64,000 nucleotides of DNA from Holophaga sp. (GCA_031292735.1 JARLGP010000131.1:1-64000), one strand, 5' to 3'. Shown: positions 33,549-43,302, numbered from the stretch's first letter. Notes: generated by a model from the letters alone, not told the origin. A program made the numbers and translations.

Positions 33549-35534
33549 ATGGTTTCCTGGGCCAAATTATCCGCGCCCGTTCTTGCGGCGCTGCTCACCT
33601 TGGCCTGCGGCGGGGGAGCGGGAGGCTCGTTGCGGTCTCCCGGGGGCGGCGGTTCCAGCTCCGGCCAGACGGGAACCGTCGCCCTGTCGGTGCGGGACGC
33701 CTCCACCGAGGACTGGGCCGCCATCGGCGTGAAGCTGCTCCGGGTCGCGCTCATTCCCGAGGGCGGCGATGCCTTCAACGCGGTGACGGTGTACACCGCC
33801 CCCACCCCGGTGCCGGTGTTCAACCTGGCGCAGCTGGACCAGCTCAGCGAAATGCTCGGCAACCGCACGGCCCCGGCGGGAACCTATCCGGCCGCGGTGC
33901 TGTTCTTCAGCGTCAATCCCGGCGACGTGACCCTGGTTTCGGCGGCCGACCCCTCCCCGGACTTCCCCGGCGCAACGTCGACCCCCTATCCCGCCAGCCA
34001 GATCCAGATCCAGACCCAGGGGAGCACCGGCACCCTGGGCGGCATGACCCTGCCGGTGACCGTGCCGTTCACGTCCTGGCTGGTGGTGAGCCCGGGGCAG
34101 ACCAGCCTCCTGGACCTGGAACTCGACCTCTCCCACCCGGGTTTCATCGTGGACCACATGGCCAGCGGAGATACGGCGCCGTTCTGGGCGGTGGACTTCA
34201 ACGCCCCGGTGGTGCACCAGAACCCGGCCGCGGCCACCGACCTGGTGCTGCGCCACTGCTACGGGACGGTGAGCGCGGTGGCCGCCGACCATTCGGCGGT
34301 CACGGTCAGCAAGGATTACCCCACCTGGCCGGCGGCGAGCCCTGAAACCGCCCAGGTGTCCAACCAGAGCCTGACGTTCCTGGCGGACACCGCGAGCGGC
34401 ACCCTGTTCACCGATCTGGACGCCGGGACCAGCGCCGGCATCACCGATTTCTCCACGGTGGCCGGCAGACTGGCCAATGGCGAATTCCTGCGCATCGCCG
34501 CCCGCTACCAGCCGGACGGAACCCTGGTGGCGGCGCGGATCTGGGCCAGCAGCACCTTCAACAAGGTCTTCGCGGGCCCCGAGGGGCACGTGCTGCACGT
34601 GAACGGCGCCGCCGCCACCCCCAACTTCGTGGTGCAGGACGAGAAGGGCGCGGCGGTGACGGTGAATGTGACCGCCGGCACCCAGTTCTACTTCCGCAAT
34701 CCGGCCGATGGCGTCAAGGACGCGGCGTCCATCCAGGGCGCCAGCGGCATCAGCTTTCTCACCGGCGGCAACCTGGTGCGCGGCTTCAAGGTGCACGTGG
34801 ACCCGGTGGATCCCGCCGCCACGCCCCTGGTGGCGCGGACCGTGGACATCGAGGCCGCCAGGTTCGACGGCGCCATCTCCTCGGCCAGTGCCACGAGCTT
34901 CACCTACGCCCGCACTTTTTCGACCGGCGCGGACGGCTACACCCGGCAGCTCGGCTACATTTCCGCCAGCTCCCCCAACGGCCGGAACCCGCAGACCGGC
35001 ACCGCGATCCAGGGCTACAAATGGTGGAACTTCGTTTCGCCCGCCCAGGTCCAGGCCTTCCCCACCACCGCCTTTGCGAACAGTGTGGGGAACCATGCGG
35101 ATTTCGGCGGGACCATCGGGTCGCTGTATCCCTGGGGAGCCAGCTACGCGACCTGGAGCGACCCGGCCGCGGCTTCCGCCTGGTCCGCCCGGTACACCGT
35201 CCTGGAGCCGCTCCGCCTGCCGGTGGGCACCGTGGCCAGCCCGTGGGTCAGCGCCAGCAATAGCTTCGGCCTGGCCTTGTCCGGAGCCGGTCAAGACGTC
35301 ACGGTGAACCTGGACTTCACCACGGGGGATGCCACCCTGGTCTACCAGGTGGACCGGACGGGCACCACCGTCACCGTGAGCCCCATCGATGTCACCACCA
35401 GCGCGGGCCAGTCCGAACTGGAGGACACCTTCCTCCAGGACGGCAGCCTGGTGAATGTGCTGGGGCTGCCCCAGGCCGACGGCAGCCTCAAGGCCTACGC
35501 GCTTTACGTGTACAGCGGGACCCTGCCCCAGTAG
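33549..35534 (+). CDS. Lipoprotein with DUF4382 and DUF5666-like repeats
   Basis: A 661-residue lipoprotein; the lipobox is LLTLAC-GGG (Cys at ~20). Residues ~40-230 (GTVALSVRDASTEDWAAIGV ... LLRVALIPEGG) fit DUF4382, a beta-sandwich found in surface lipoproteins. The rest contains beta-barrel-like repeats of the DUF5666 type (CYGTVSAVAADHSAVTVSKD; GPEGHVLHVNGAAATPNFVV). No catalytic motif is visible. A surface or outer-membrane role is inferred. AGGAGG precedes the ATG. Monocistronic by spacing. Confidence 0.8.
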   Translation: MVSWAKLSAPVLAALLTLACGGGAGGSLRSPGGGGSSSGQTGTVALSVRDASTEDWAAIGVKLLRVALIPEGGDAFNAVTVYTAPTPVPVFNLAQLDQLSEMLGNRTAPAGTYPAAVLFFSVNPGDVTLVSAADPSPDFPGATSTPYPASQIQIQTQGSTGTLGGMTLPVTVPFTSWLVVSPGQTSLLDLELDLSHPGFIVDHMASGDTAPFWAVDFNAPVVHQNPAAATDLVLRHCYGTVSAVAADHSAVTVSKDYPTWPAASPETAQVSNQSLTFLADTASGTLFTDLDAGTSAGITDFSTVAGRLANGEFLRIAARYQPDGTLVAARIWASSTFNKVFAGPEGHVLHVNGAAATPNFVVQDEKGAAVTVNVTAGTQFYFRNPADGVKDAASIQGASGISFLTGGNLVRGFKVHVDPVDPAATPLVARTVDIEAARFDGAISSASATSFTYARTFSTGADGYTRQLGYISASSPNGRNPQTGTAIQGYKWWNFVSPAQVQAFPTTAFANSVGNHADFGGTIGSLYPWGASYATWSDPAAASAWSARYTVLEPLRLPVGTVASPWVSASNSFGLALSGAGQDVTVNLDFTTGDATLVYQVDRTGTTVTVSPIDVTTSAGQSELEDTFLQDGSLVNVLGLPQADGSLKAYALYVYSGTLPQ

Positions 35535-35688
35535 GGCCCAAGATAAGCCTTGTGGTGATTCCATTTAGGGGAGATTCACGGCGGATTGCGGTATCCTGTT
35601 CCTTACAGGACGCCTGGCTGCGGGCGAAGGTGCCGGGTTTGCAACACGCCGGGGGCTCCGGTGAGCGTCCCTGGATCTGGGGAAGCTT

Positions 35689-36636
35689 GTGGACATGCGC
35701 GGTGGGAAATCGTTGGGGGGGACCCTCAAGGCGGATGGCCTCCTCCTGCTCACGGCGGCCATCTGGGGTTTCGCCTTCGTGGCGCAGCGCAGCTCGGTGA
35801 CGGAGATCGGGCCGTACGCGTACAACGCCGCGCGGTTCGCCCTGGGCGCCCTGGCCCTGACCCCCCTGCTGGTCCTGGGCAAGCGCCGGGCGGCGCCCCG
35901 TCCGGGGGCCCTGGGCCCGTGGCGCAAGGTGCTGTGGGCCGCCCTGGCCGGGGTGGTGCTCTGCGTGGCCGCGAACCTCCAGCAGATCGGCCTGGTCTCC
36001 ACCACCGCCGGGAACGCCGGGTTCATAACCTGCCTCTACGTCATCCTGGTGCCGGTGATCAGCTTCTGCTTCGGCCGGTCCTTGGGCCTGCTGGTCTGGA
36101 TCGGCGCGGCGCTCGCCCTGGCCGGCCTGTACCTCCTTTGCGTCGGCGCCGGGTTCACCATGGCCTTCGGGGATCTTCTGGAATTCATCGGGGCCTTCTT
36201 CTGGGCCGGGCACATCCTGCTCATCAACCGGCTGGTCTCCCGCATGGAGGCGCTGGAGATCGCGGTGGGCCAGTTCGCGGTGTGCGCCCTGCTGTGCCTG
36301 GCGGCCGCCCTGGTGCGGGAGCCGGCGCCGTTCGCCGGGGTGCTGCCCGCCGCCATCCCCATCCTGTACTGCGGACTGCTGTCCACCGCGGTGGCCTACA
36401 CCCTCCAGATCGTCGCCCAGAAGACCGCCCAGCCCGCCCACGCCTCCATCATCCTGTCCATGGAAGCCCTGTTCGCCGGCATCGGCGGGGTGCTGCTGCT
36501 GAAGGAACCGCTCACCTGGCGGCTGCTGGCGGGCGGGGTGCTGATGCTTGCGGGCATGGTGCTGTCCCAGATGCGCTCCACCCCGCGCGGTCAGCGCGCC
36601 TCGGCGCCGTCCCGGGTGGCCGATTCCAGCAGGTAG
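35689..36636 (+). CDS. EamA/DMT-family transporter
   Basis: A 315-residue membrane protein with ten predicted helices in two EamA repeats. Repeat one opens ADGLLLLTAAIWGFAFVAQR; repeat two includes GDLLEFIGAFFWAGHILLIN and ends SMEALFAGIGGVLLLKEPLT with the conserved E...L.EP.T motif. DMT proteins export amino acids, metabolites or drugs. GTG at 35689 or ATG two codons later both fit the GGGGAAG ribosome binding site. Its 3' end overlaps the convergent dehydrogenase gene by 46 bases. Confidence 0.88.
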   Translation: MDMRGGKSLGGTLKADGLLLLTAAIWGFAFVAQRSSVTEIGPYAYNAARFALGALALTPLLVLGKRRAAPRPGALGPWRKVLWAALAGVVLCVAANLQQIGLVSTTAGNAGFITCLYVILVPVISFCFGRSLGLLVWIGAALALAGLYLLCVGAGFTMAFGDLLEFIGAFFWAGHILLINRLVSRMEALEIAVGQFAVCALLCLAAALVREPAPFAGVLPAAIPILYCGLLSTAVAYTLQIVAQKTAQPAHASIILSMEALFAGIGGVLLLKEPLTWRLLAGGVLMLAGMVLSQMRSTPRGQRASAPSRVADSSR

Positions 36637-39443
36637 AGGAAGCTCCGGTAGATCCGGCCGGTGGCCCGGGTGACGCCGATCTCGCAGGTGCGGCTGCTGG
36701 AATAGTGGCCGTCGCAGTCGGTGGCCATCACCTCCGCCGCCTCGGCCCGGGTGGCGCTGGCGGTGAGCTCGGGGAAGAGCAGGCCGCGGTCTCCGGCGAA
36801 GCCGCAGCATCCGGCGTCCCGGGGGATCAGCACCTCCTCGGCGCAGGCGGCGGCGAGGGCCTCCAGCTTGGGGGTGAGGCCCATGCGGGTGAGGGAGCAC
36901 ACCGGGTGCAGGACGACCCGGCCGGACTTGCGCCGCACGGTGAGCCTGGGCAGCAGGAACTCCCAGGCGAACTCCACCGGGTCGAGGATGCGCATCCGGT
37001 CGAAACGGTCCTGGTTTTCCGCGCTCAGGTAGGGCCGGGCGTTCTTCATGCCCTGGGCGCAGGGGGAGGTGTCCATCACCACCGGCAGCCGGCCCTGCTG
37101 GCTCCAGGCCCAGAACCGCTCCACTGCCTGGTTCACCGCGAGCCGGTGGGCCTGGGCGTAGCCCTTGGAGGAGAACGGCACGCCGCAGCAGACCCCCTGG
37201 GTGTCCTGGGGCACGTGCAGCGGCACCCCGGCGCGGGCGGCCAGGGTCACCAGCACTTCGGGCAGGCTGGGCCCCGTTTCCCCGGGCAGGGCGCCCATGG
37301 TGCGGGAGATGCAGGCGGGGAAATAGACCGCCTGGGCGCCCTGCAACGGGGCGCGGGGCAGCCGCCCGGCGGCCCGGGGCAGCTCCGGGGACCACTGGGG
37401 GGTGGCCTGGCGGGCCACGGCCCGCAGCAGGCGGGTGGCGGCGACCATGGCGCCGGCCCCGAAGAGGCGCTGCACCAGGTGGCCGGAACGCAGGCCCAGC
37501 CGGAGCAGGGGCTCCACCCGGGCGAAGTGGCGCTGGACCCGCACGGCCACGCCGTGGGCCAGGGCGGAATGGTTCTGCCGGCGCAGGCGCTTGATCAGGG
37601 AGCCGGTGTCGATGGCCACGGGGCAGGCGGTGGCGCACAGGCCGTCGGCGGCGCAGGTGTCCTGGGCCAGGTAGCGGTAGGCGCCCTGCAACTGTCCCAG
37701 CAGCCAGGGGTCCTCGCCGGTGGTCTCCAGGCGCGCCATCTCCCGGCGCAGGACGATGCGCTGGCGGGGCGTGAGGGTGAGCTCGCGGCTGGGGCACATG
37801 GGTTCGCAAAGCCCGCACTCGATGCACTTGTCCACTTCGTCTTCCACCACGGGCATGGCCTTGAGGTTGACCACGTTGGCCATGGGGTCGGGGTTGAGGA
37901 TCACCCCGGGGTTGAGCAGCCGGTCCGGATCCACCAGGGCCTTGAGCCGCTCCATGACCTGCTTGGCTTCGGGCCCCCACTCGGTCTCCACGTAGGGGGC
38001 CATGTTCCGGCCGGTGCCGTGCTCGCCCTTCAGGGCGCCGTCGTACTTGCGCACCACCAGGTCCACCAGGTCCTCCATGAACCGGGCGTACTGGTTCACC
38101 GCGGCCGGGTCGTTGAACGACTGGGCCAGCACGAAGTGCATGTTGCCGTCCTTGGCGTGGCCGTGCACGATGCCGTTGTCGTAGCCGTGCTTGACGAACA
38201 GCCGGGTGAGGTCCAGCACCGCGTCGGCCAGGGCCGGAAGCGGGAACACCAGGTCCTCGGTGATCGCCGAGGTGCCCCGGGGGCGGATGGAGCCCACCGA
38301 AGGGAAGGCGCCCAGGCGCAGCTTCCATAGCTCGGCCTGGCGCCCGGGGTCGGGGGTGAAGGCGGCCGGCTCCAGCAGGGGCAGGCCGTGGCAGGCCTCC
38401 AGGGCCTTGCGCTCCAGCTCCACCGGGCTGGCGCCGGCCGCCGCCTGGAACTCCGCCAGCAGGGCGGCGGTGCCGGGCGGGAGGGTGCGGAAGCCGGCCG
38501 GCGCTCCCGGCTGGTTCTCCACCGCGCGCAGGGTGCCGCGGTCCATGAGCTCCACCGCCGCGGCGCCGGCGTCGCGCAGGGGGGTGACCGCCCGGCAGGC
38601 GGCGTGCACATCCGGGAACAGCAGCAGGCCGGTGACCTTCACCGGAAGGGTGGGCACGGTGCGCAGCACCGCTTCGGCGATGAACGCCAGGGTGCCTTCG
38701 GAGCCCACCAGCAGGTTGCGGAAGATGTCCACCGGCCGGTCGAAGTCCAGGAAGGCGTTGAGCGAGTAGCCCACGGTGTTCTTCATGCGGTACTTGGCGC
38801 GGATCCGGGCGGCCAGGGCGGCGTTGCCCTCCAGCTCGGCCTTCAGCTCCAGCAGGCCCTGGGCCAGGGCCGGCTCCTGCCCCCGGAAGGCCTGGTCGGC
38901 GTCGGGGGCCGCGGTGTCGATGACGGTGCCCGAGGGCAGCACGAAGGTGAGCGAATCCAGTGTGTGGTAGGCGTTCTGGACCACGCCGCAGCACATGCCG
39001 CTGGAATTGTTGCTGAGGATGCCGCCCACGGTGCAGGTGGAGATGGAGGCCGGGTCCGGGCCGATCTTGGCCGAATAGGCCAGCAGCGCCCGGTTCACGT
39101 GGGCGCCGATGACGCCGGGCTGCACCCGCACCCGGGCGCCGCCGTCCAGCACCTGGATGCTCCGCCAGTGGCGGGCCACCTCCACCAGGAGGCCGTCGCT
39201 GATGGCCTGGCCGGACAGGCTGGTGCCGGCGGCCCGGAAGGTCATGGGGATCCCGGCCTCGCGGCTGAGGCGGAACAGGGCCTGCACCTCGGCCACGCTG
39301 CCGGCGAACACCACCGCCTGGGGGATCAGCTGGTAGAAGCCCGCGTCCGCCGACCAGGCCACCCGCTCCGCGGGGCGGTCCAGCACCCGCCCGGCTCCCA
39401 CGATGGCTTCCAGGGATGGTCGAAGCGCGGTCGAAGTCTTCAT
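36591..39443 (-). CDS. FAD-linked oxidase/Fe-S fusion, D-lactate (2-hydroxyacid) dehydrogenase-like
   Basis: A 950-residue fusion. Residues 1-~560 are an FAD-binding oxidase (PCMH/VAO type): VVFAGSVAEVQALFRLSREA, GIPMTFRAAGTSLSGQAISD, and IVHGHAKDGNMHFVLA with the active-site His residues. The middle has ferredoxin cysteines CIECGLCEPMCPS ... CAADGLCATACPVAIDTG for two 4Fe-4S clusters. The end holds GlpC/CCG-type cysteine motifs (CCGVPFSSKGYAQ; DAGCCGFAGDRG). Such proteins oxidise D-lactate or related 2-hydroxyacids at the membrane and pass electrons to quinone. Divergent from the MetQ gene. The overlap with the DMT gene is at the extreme 3' end. Confidence 0.9.
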   Translation of the reverse strand: MKTSTALRPSLEAIVGAGRVLDRPAERVAWSADAGFYQLIPQAVVFAGSVAEVQALFRLSREAGIPMTFRAAGTSLSGQAISDGLLVEVARHWRSIQVLDGGARVRVQPGVIGAHVNRALLAYSAKIGPDPASISTCTVGGILSNNSSGMCCGVVQNAYHTLDSLTFVLPSGTVIDTAAPDADQAFRGQEPALAQGLLELKAELEGNAALAARIRAKYRMKNTVGYSLNAFLDFDRPVDIFRNLLVGSEGTLAFIAEAVLRTVPTLPVKVTGLLLFPDVHAACRAVTPLRDAGAAAVELMDRGTLRAVENQPGAPAGFRTLPPGTAALLAEFQAAAGASPVELERKALEACHGLPLLEPAAFTPDPGRQAELWKLRLGAFPSVGSIRPRGTSAITEDLVFPLPALADAVLDLTRLFVKHGYDNGIVHGHAKDGNMHFVLAQSFNDPAAVNQYARFMEDLVDLVVRKYDGALKGEHGTGRNMAPYVETEWGPEAKQVMERLKALVDPDRLLNPGVILNPDPMANVVNLKAMPVVEDEVDKCIECGLCEPMCPSRELTLTPRQRIVLRREMARLETTGEDPWLLGQLQGAYRYLAQDTCAADGLCATACPVAIDTGSLIKRLRRQNHSALAHGVAVRVQRHFARVEPLLRLGLRSGHLVQRLFGAGAMVAATRLLRAVARQATPQWSPELPRAAGRLPRAPLQGAQAVYFPACISRTMGALPGETGPSLPEVLVTLAARAGVPLHVPQDTQGVCCGVPFSSKGYAQAHRLAVNQAVERFWAWSQQGRLPVVMDTSPCAQGMKNARPYLSAENQDRFDRMRILDPVEFAWEFLLPRLTVRRKSGRVVLHPVCSLTRMGLTPKLEALAAACAEEVLIPRDAGCCGFAGDRGLLFPELTASATRAEAAEVMATDCDGHYSSSRTCEIGVTRATGRIYRSFLYLLESATRDGAEAR

Positions 39444-39477
39444 TTCACGAACCTCAGGCTTCGAGTATCTTCTGCGT

Positions 39478-39506
39478 TTGACCCGCCAGGTTCAACAATG
39501 TATTCT
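39478..39506 (+). promoter_or_regulatory. Strong sigma-70-type promoter of metQNI
   Basis: TTGACC (39478-39483), a 17-base spacer, and TATTCT (39501-39506) match the housekeeping consensus closely. Transcription would begin near 39513, about 18 bases before the metQ ATG, leaving no room for a S-adenosylmethionine riboswitch in the leader. Confidence 0.65.
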
Positions 39507-39530
39507 GCTAAACAATATAAGGAGTCCTTC

Positions 39531-40355
39531 ATGATCCTGCGTCGCAGCCTCTTCGCCATCCTGTTCGCAGGGCTGTTCGCGGCCACGGGGCTGAACGCCC
39601 AGGCCGGGAAAAAACTGATCTTCGGCTTCGTGCCGGGGCCCTATTCCGACCTGTTCAAGAGCGCGGTGGAGCCGGGCCTGGTGAAGAAGGGCTACAAGAT
39701 CCAGATCCGGGAGTTCAGCGACTACGTCCAGCCGGACCTGGCCCTGGGCAACGGCGGGATCGACGCCAACCTGTTCCAGCACACCCTCTACCTGAACCAG
39801 TTCGCCAAGGACCACAACCTCAAGCTGGCACCGGTGATCAGCGTGCCCACCGCCGGGCAGGGCCTGTATTCCAAGAAGATCAAGTCCATCGACCAGCTTA
39901 AGCGGGGCGACATCGTCACCCTGTCCAACGATTCCACCAACCTGGCGCGCACCCTGCGGTTCCTGGCCAGGCTCGGCCTGGTCACCTTCAAGCCGGGCAT
40001 CAGCCCCACCACCGCCAGCGAGAAGGACATCGACCAGAACCCACGGGGCCTGGTGTTCAAGCTGCTGGAGGCGGCCCAGCTGCCCCGCACCCTGGACAGC
40101 GCCACCGCTTCGGTGATCAACGGCAACTACGCCATCTCCGCCGGCATGGACGTGCACAGCGCCCTCAAGCTGGAGGACCTGGACGAGAACACCAAGAACG
40201 TGTTCGCGGTGCGCAGCGCCGACCTGGACCAGCCGTGGGTCAAGGACCTGAAGGAGGTGGTCCAGTCCCGGGAGTTCGCCGCGGCCATGGACAGCCCGAA
40301 GCTGGGCTACCGCTCCTTCCAGAAGCCCCTGTGGATGACCGGCGGCAAGAAGTAG
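39531..40355 (+). CDS. metQ: D/L-methionine-binding protein MetQ (NlpA family)
   Basis: A 274-residue substrate-binding protein of the NlpA/MetQ family: KLIFGFVPGPYSDLFKSAVE, then GYKIQIREFSDYVQPDLALG, then IDANLFQHTLYLNQFAKDHN, then PNDSTNLARTLRF-like NDSTNLARTL. It captures methionine for the MetNI transporter. The signal peptide (MILRRSLFAILFAGLFAATG, LNAQA) has no lipobox Cys, unlike most MetQ proteins, so it may be freely periplasmic. AAGGAG precedes the ATG. Operon metQ-metN-metI. Confidence 0.92.
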   Translation: MILRRSLFAILFAGLFAATGLNAQAGKKLIFGFVPGPYSDLFKSAVEPGLVKKGYKIQIREFSDYVQPDLALGNGGIDANLFQHTLYLNQFAKDHNLKLAPVISVPTAGQGLYSKKIKSIDQLKRGDIVTLSNDSTNLARTLRFLARLGLVTFKPGISPTTASEKDIDQNPRGLVFKLLEAAQLPRTLDSATASVINGNYAISAGMDVHSALKLEDLDENTKNVFAVRSADLDQPWVKDLKEVVQSREFAAAMDSPKLGYRSFQKPLWMTGGKK

Positions 40356-40374
40356 TCTGCAAAGGCGGCAACCT

Positions 40375-41391
40375 GTGATCGAGCTGCAAGAGATCTCCGT
40401 GGCCTTCCTGTCCCGGCACAAGGCCGGGCCGGCCGTCCATGCGGTGCGGGAAGCCTCGCTGCGCGTGGAGCGGGGCGAGGTGTTCGGCATCGTCGGCTCC
40501 AGCGGCGCGGGCAAGAGCACCCTGGTGCGCACCATCAACCTGCTGGAACGGCCGGACACCGGCCGGGTGATCGTGGGCGGGGTGGACCTCACCCGCCTGG
40601 GCGACCGGGAGCTGCGCCGGGAGCGCCAGAAGATCGGCATGATCTTCCAGCACTTCAACCTGATGCACACCCGCACGGTGTGGGACAACACGGCCTTCGC
40701 CCTCAAGGTGGCCGGCCGCTCCCGGGCGGAGATCCGCCAGCGGGTGCCGGAGCTGCTGGCCCTGGTGGGGCTTTCCGACAAGGCCAAGGCCTATCCGGAC
40801 CAGCTCTCCGGGGGACAGAAGCAGCGGGTGGGCATCGCCCGGGCCCTGGCCAACCACCCGGAGCTGCTGCTGTGCGACGAGCCCACCTCGGCCCTGGACC
40901 TGGAGACCGCGGCCGGGGTGCTGGCCCTGCTCAAGCAGATCAACCAGCAGCTGGGGCTGACCATCGTCATCATCTCCCACGAGATGGCGGTGATCAAGGC
41001 GGTCTGCGACCGGGTGGCGGTGATGGACGCCGGGCACATCGTGGAGCAGGGCACGGTCTACGACATCTTCGCCCGGCCCAGCCATCCCTTCACCCGCGAA
41101 CTGGTGGACCGCACCTTCAACCTGGACCTGCCCGAGCGGCACCTGAACGCCATCCACGGCACCCTGCTCAAGGTGCTGTTCCTGGGCGAGAAGGCCGAGA
41201 CCCCGGTGCTGTTCGAGGCGGCCTGGCGGCACGGGGTGGCGGTGAACATCCTGCACGGCAAGATCGAGTACATCGGGGACCGGGCCATCGGCCTGCTGGT
41301 GGTGTCGCTCACCGGGGCCCCGGGGCCGGTGGGCGAGGCGGTGGCCTTCATCCGCGACAACACCGAACGGGTGGAGGTGCTCCATGGCTGA
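40375..41391 (+). CDS. metN: Methionine ABC transporter ATP-binding protein MetN
   Basis: A 338-residue ABC ATPase starting at GTG. Walker A GSSGAGKSTLV, signature LSGGQKQRVGIARAL, and Walker B LLLCDEPTSALD are intact. The C-terminal ~80 residues (LKVLFLGEKAETPVLFEAAW ... VNILHGKIEYIGD) form the NIL domain, which binds methionine and inhibits transport (trans-inhibition). It powers methionine import with MetI and MetQ. It starts 19 bases after metQ and overlaps metI by eight bases. Confidence 0.95.
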   Translation: MIELQEISVAFLSRHKAGPAVHAVREASLRVERGEVFGIVGSSGAGKSTLVRTINLLERPDTGRVIVGGVDLTRLGDRELRRERQKIGMIFQHFNLMHTRTVWDNTAFALKVAGRSRAEIRQRVPELLALVGLSDKAKAYPDQLSGGQKQRVGIARALANHPELLLCDEPTSALDLETAAGVLALLKQINQQLGLTIVIISHEMAVIKAVCDRVAVMDAGHIVEQGTVYDIFARPSHPFTRELVDRTFNLDLPERHLNAIHGTLLKVLFLGEKAETPVLFEAAWRHGVAVNILHGKIEYIGDRAIGLLVVSLTGAPGPVGEAVAFIRDNTERVEVLHG

Positions 41392-42049
41392 TCTGCTGGC
41401 GCTGGTTCCGGACCTGCTGGGCGCCTTCAAGGAGACCTTCCTGATGCTGGGGGTGAGCACCGGCTTCGCCGTGCTGGGCGGGGTGCCCCTGGGCTTCTTC
41501 CTGTTCATCACCCAGCGCAACCTGTTCTGGGAGAACCGGGCGGCCAACCTGGTCGGCAACGTGCTGGTGAACGTCATCCGCTCGGTGCCCTTCGTGATCC
41601 TGCTGGTGCTGCTGCTGCCCATGACCCAGATGCTGCTGAAGACCACCATCGGCCCCCAGGCCGCCTCGGTGCCGCTGTCGGTGGCCGCCATCGCCTTCTA
41701 CGCCCGGCTGGTGCAGGGGGCGCTGTGCGAGGTGGACCCCGGGGTCATCGAGGCGGCCCAGGCGTTCGGCGCGCCGCCCATGATGATCATCCGCAGCGTG
41801 CTGTTCCGGGAGGCCATGCCGGGGCTGCTGCGCGGCCTGACGGTGACCGTCATCAGCCTGGTGGGCTACTCCGCCATGGCCGGCATCGTCGGCGGCGGCG
41901 GGGTGGGCGACCTGGCCATCCGGTTCGGATACTACCGCTACCAGACCCAGGTGATGATCGTCACCGTCATCGCCCTGGTGGTGCTGGTCCAGGCCATCCA
42001 GGTGCTGGGCGACTACCTGGTGCGCCGGGCCGACCTCAAGAGCAAGTAA
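41384..42049 (+). CDS. metI: Methionine ABC transporter permease MetI
   Basis: A 221-residue permease with five to six membrane helices. It carries the EAA loop coupling motif (VIEAAQAFGAPPMMIIRSVL) that contacts MetN. GYSAMAGIVGGGGVGDLAIR FGYYR is the MetI-typical C-terminal region. It starts inside the last codons of metN (ATGG overlap), so translation is coupled. Its 3' end overlaps the convergent aminotransferase gene by 14 bases. Confidence 0.94.
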   Translation: MADLLALVPDLLGAFKETFLMLGVSTGFAVLGGVPLGFFLFITQRNLFWENRAANLVGNVLVNVIRSVPFVILLVLLLPMTQMLLKTTIGPQAASVPLSVAAIAFYARLVQGALCEVDPGVIEAAQAFGAPPMMIIRSVLFREAMPGLLRGLTVTVISLVGYSAMAGIVGGGGVGDLAIRFGYYRYQTQVMIVTVIALVVLVQAIQVLGDYLVRRADLKSK

Positions 42050-43205
42050 GCGCCTTCTCCCGCAGCTTCAGGAGACGTTCCCCGGCGGCCTGGAGGGTCT
42101 CCAGCCGCTTGGCGAAGTGGAACCGGATCAGGTGGTTCACCGGCTCCCGGAAGAAGCTGGAGCCGGGCACCCCGGCCACCCCCACCTCCCGGGCCATCCA
42201 TTCGGCGAAGGCCACGTCGTCGTCCCACTTGAACTCGGCGATGTCCACCAGGACGTAGTAGGCGCCGTCCGGCCGGGTGTAGCGCAGGCCGGCCCGGTCC
42301 AGGTAGCCCAGGAAGGCGGTGCGCTTTTCCGCGTAGAGCGCCTGGAGGCCCTGGTAGTAGCTGTCAGGAAGCTCCAGCGCGGTCACCGCCGCCTCCTGCA
42401 GCGGGGCCGCGGCGCCCACCGTGAGGAAGTCGTGGACCTTGCGGGCTTCCCGGATGATCTCCGGCGCCGCGATCAGGTGGCCCAGGCGCCAGCCGGTGAT
42501 GGAATAGGTCTTGGACAGGGAGCTGCAGGTGAGGGTCCGCTCGAACATGCCCGGCAGCGCGGCGAAGTGCACGTGCTGGCATGGGGCGTAGAGGATGTGC
42601 TCGTAGACCTCGTCGGTGATGACGAAGGTGTCGAACTCCTGGGCCAGTCCGGCGATGAACAGCAGCTCCTCGCGGGTGAAGACCTTGCCGGAGGGGTTGG
42701 AGGGGTTGCACAGGATCAGCGCCTTGGGCCGCTGCTCGAAGGCCCGGCGCAGCTCCGCGGGATCGAAGGCGAAATCCGGGGGACGCAGGGGCACAAAGAT
42801 GGGCTCCGCCCCCGACAGGATGGCGTCGGCCACGTAGTTCTCGTAGAACGGCGAGAACACGATCACCCGGTCGCCCGGGTCGCAGGCCGTCATCATGGCC
42901 ACCATCATGGCCTCGGTGCTGCCGCAGGTGACCACGATGTGCTGGTCGGGATCGATGGCCAGGCCGCTGAAGCGGCTCTGCTTCCGGGCCAGCGCGGCGC
43001 GGAAGTTGGCGGCCCCCCAGGTGACGGCATACTGGTGTGGCCCCTGCCGCGCGGCCCGTTCCGCGGCCTGCAGCAGGGCTTCCGGCGGGTCGAAATCGGG
43101 GAACCCCTGGGACAGGTTCACCGCCCCGCTGGCGTTGGCGACCCGGGTCATCCGGCGGATGACCGATTCGGTGAAGTGGTTGAGGCGGCCGCTGGTGTGA
43201 GGCAT
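42036..43205 (-). CDS. PLP-dependent aminotransferase, methionine aminotransferase-like (YbdL)
   Basis: A 389-residue class I/II aminotransferase. Family signs: INLSQGFPDFDPPEALLQ-like VNLSQGFPDFDPPEALLQAA, DQHIVVTCGSTEAMMVAMMT, LILCNPSNPSGKVFTREEL, DEVYEHILY, and CSSLSKTYSITGWRLGHLIA with the PLP lysine. This set is closest to YbdL/kynurenine-type enzymes that act on methionine and aromatic residues. Beside metQNI, transamination of imported methionine is plausible. ATG at 43205 gives the normal start; no strong ribosome binding site is seen. Convergent with metI. Confidence 0.88.
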   Translation of the reverse strand: MPHTSGRLNHFTESVIRRMTRVANASGAVNLSQGFPDFDPPEALLQAAERAARQGPHQYAVTWGAANFRAALARKQSRFSGLAIDPDQHIVVTCGSTEAMMVAMMTACDPGDRVIVFSPFYENYVADAILSGAEPIFVPLRPPDFAFDPAELRRAFEQRPKALILCNPSNPSGKVFTREELLFIAGLAQEFDTFVITDEVYEHILYAPCQHVHFAALPGMFERTLTCSSLSKTYSITGWRLGHLIAAPEIIREARKVHDFLTVGAAAPLQEAAVTALELPDSYYQGLQALYAEKRTAFLGYLDRAGLRYTRPDGAYYVLVDIAEFKWDDDVAFAEWMAREVGVAGVPGSSFFREPVNHLIRFHFAKRLETLQAAGERLLKLREKALTCS

Positions 43206-43302
43206 TGGAATCCGTTTTTTACGAAGATGGGTTGAAAAGTAAGAAAGCTGTCCGGGGTCATGGTAGCCCCGCCTCCGGGCCGGGGCAAGCTTTGCGGTCC
43301 CC

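Noticed and set aside
33549..35564. Long open frames antisense to the DUF4382 lipoprotein
   Set aside because: His/Gly/Arg-rich composition and no start or domain support; the lipoprotein strand has a lipobox and ribosome binding site.
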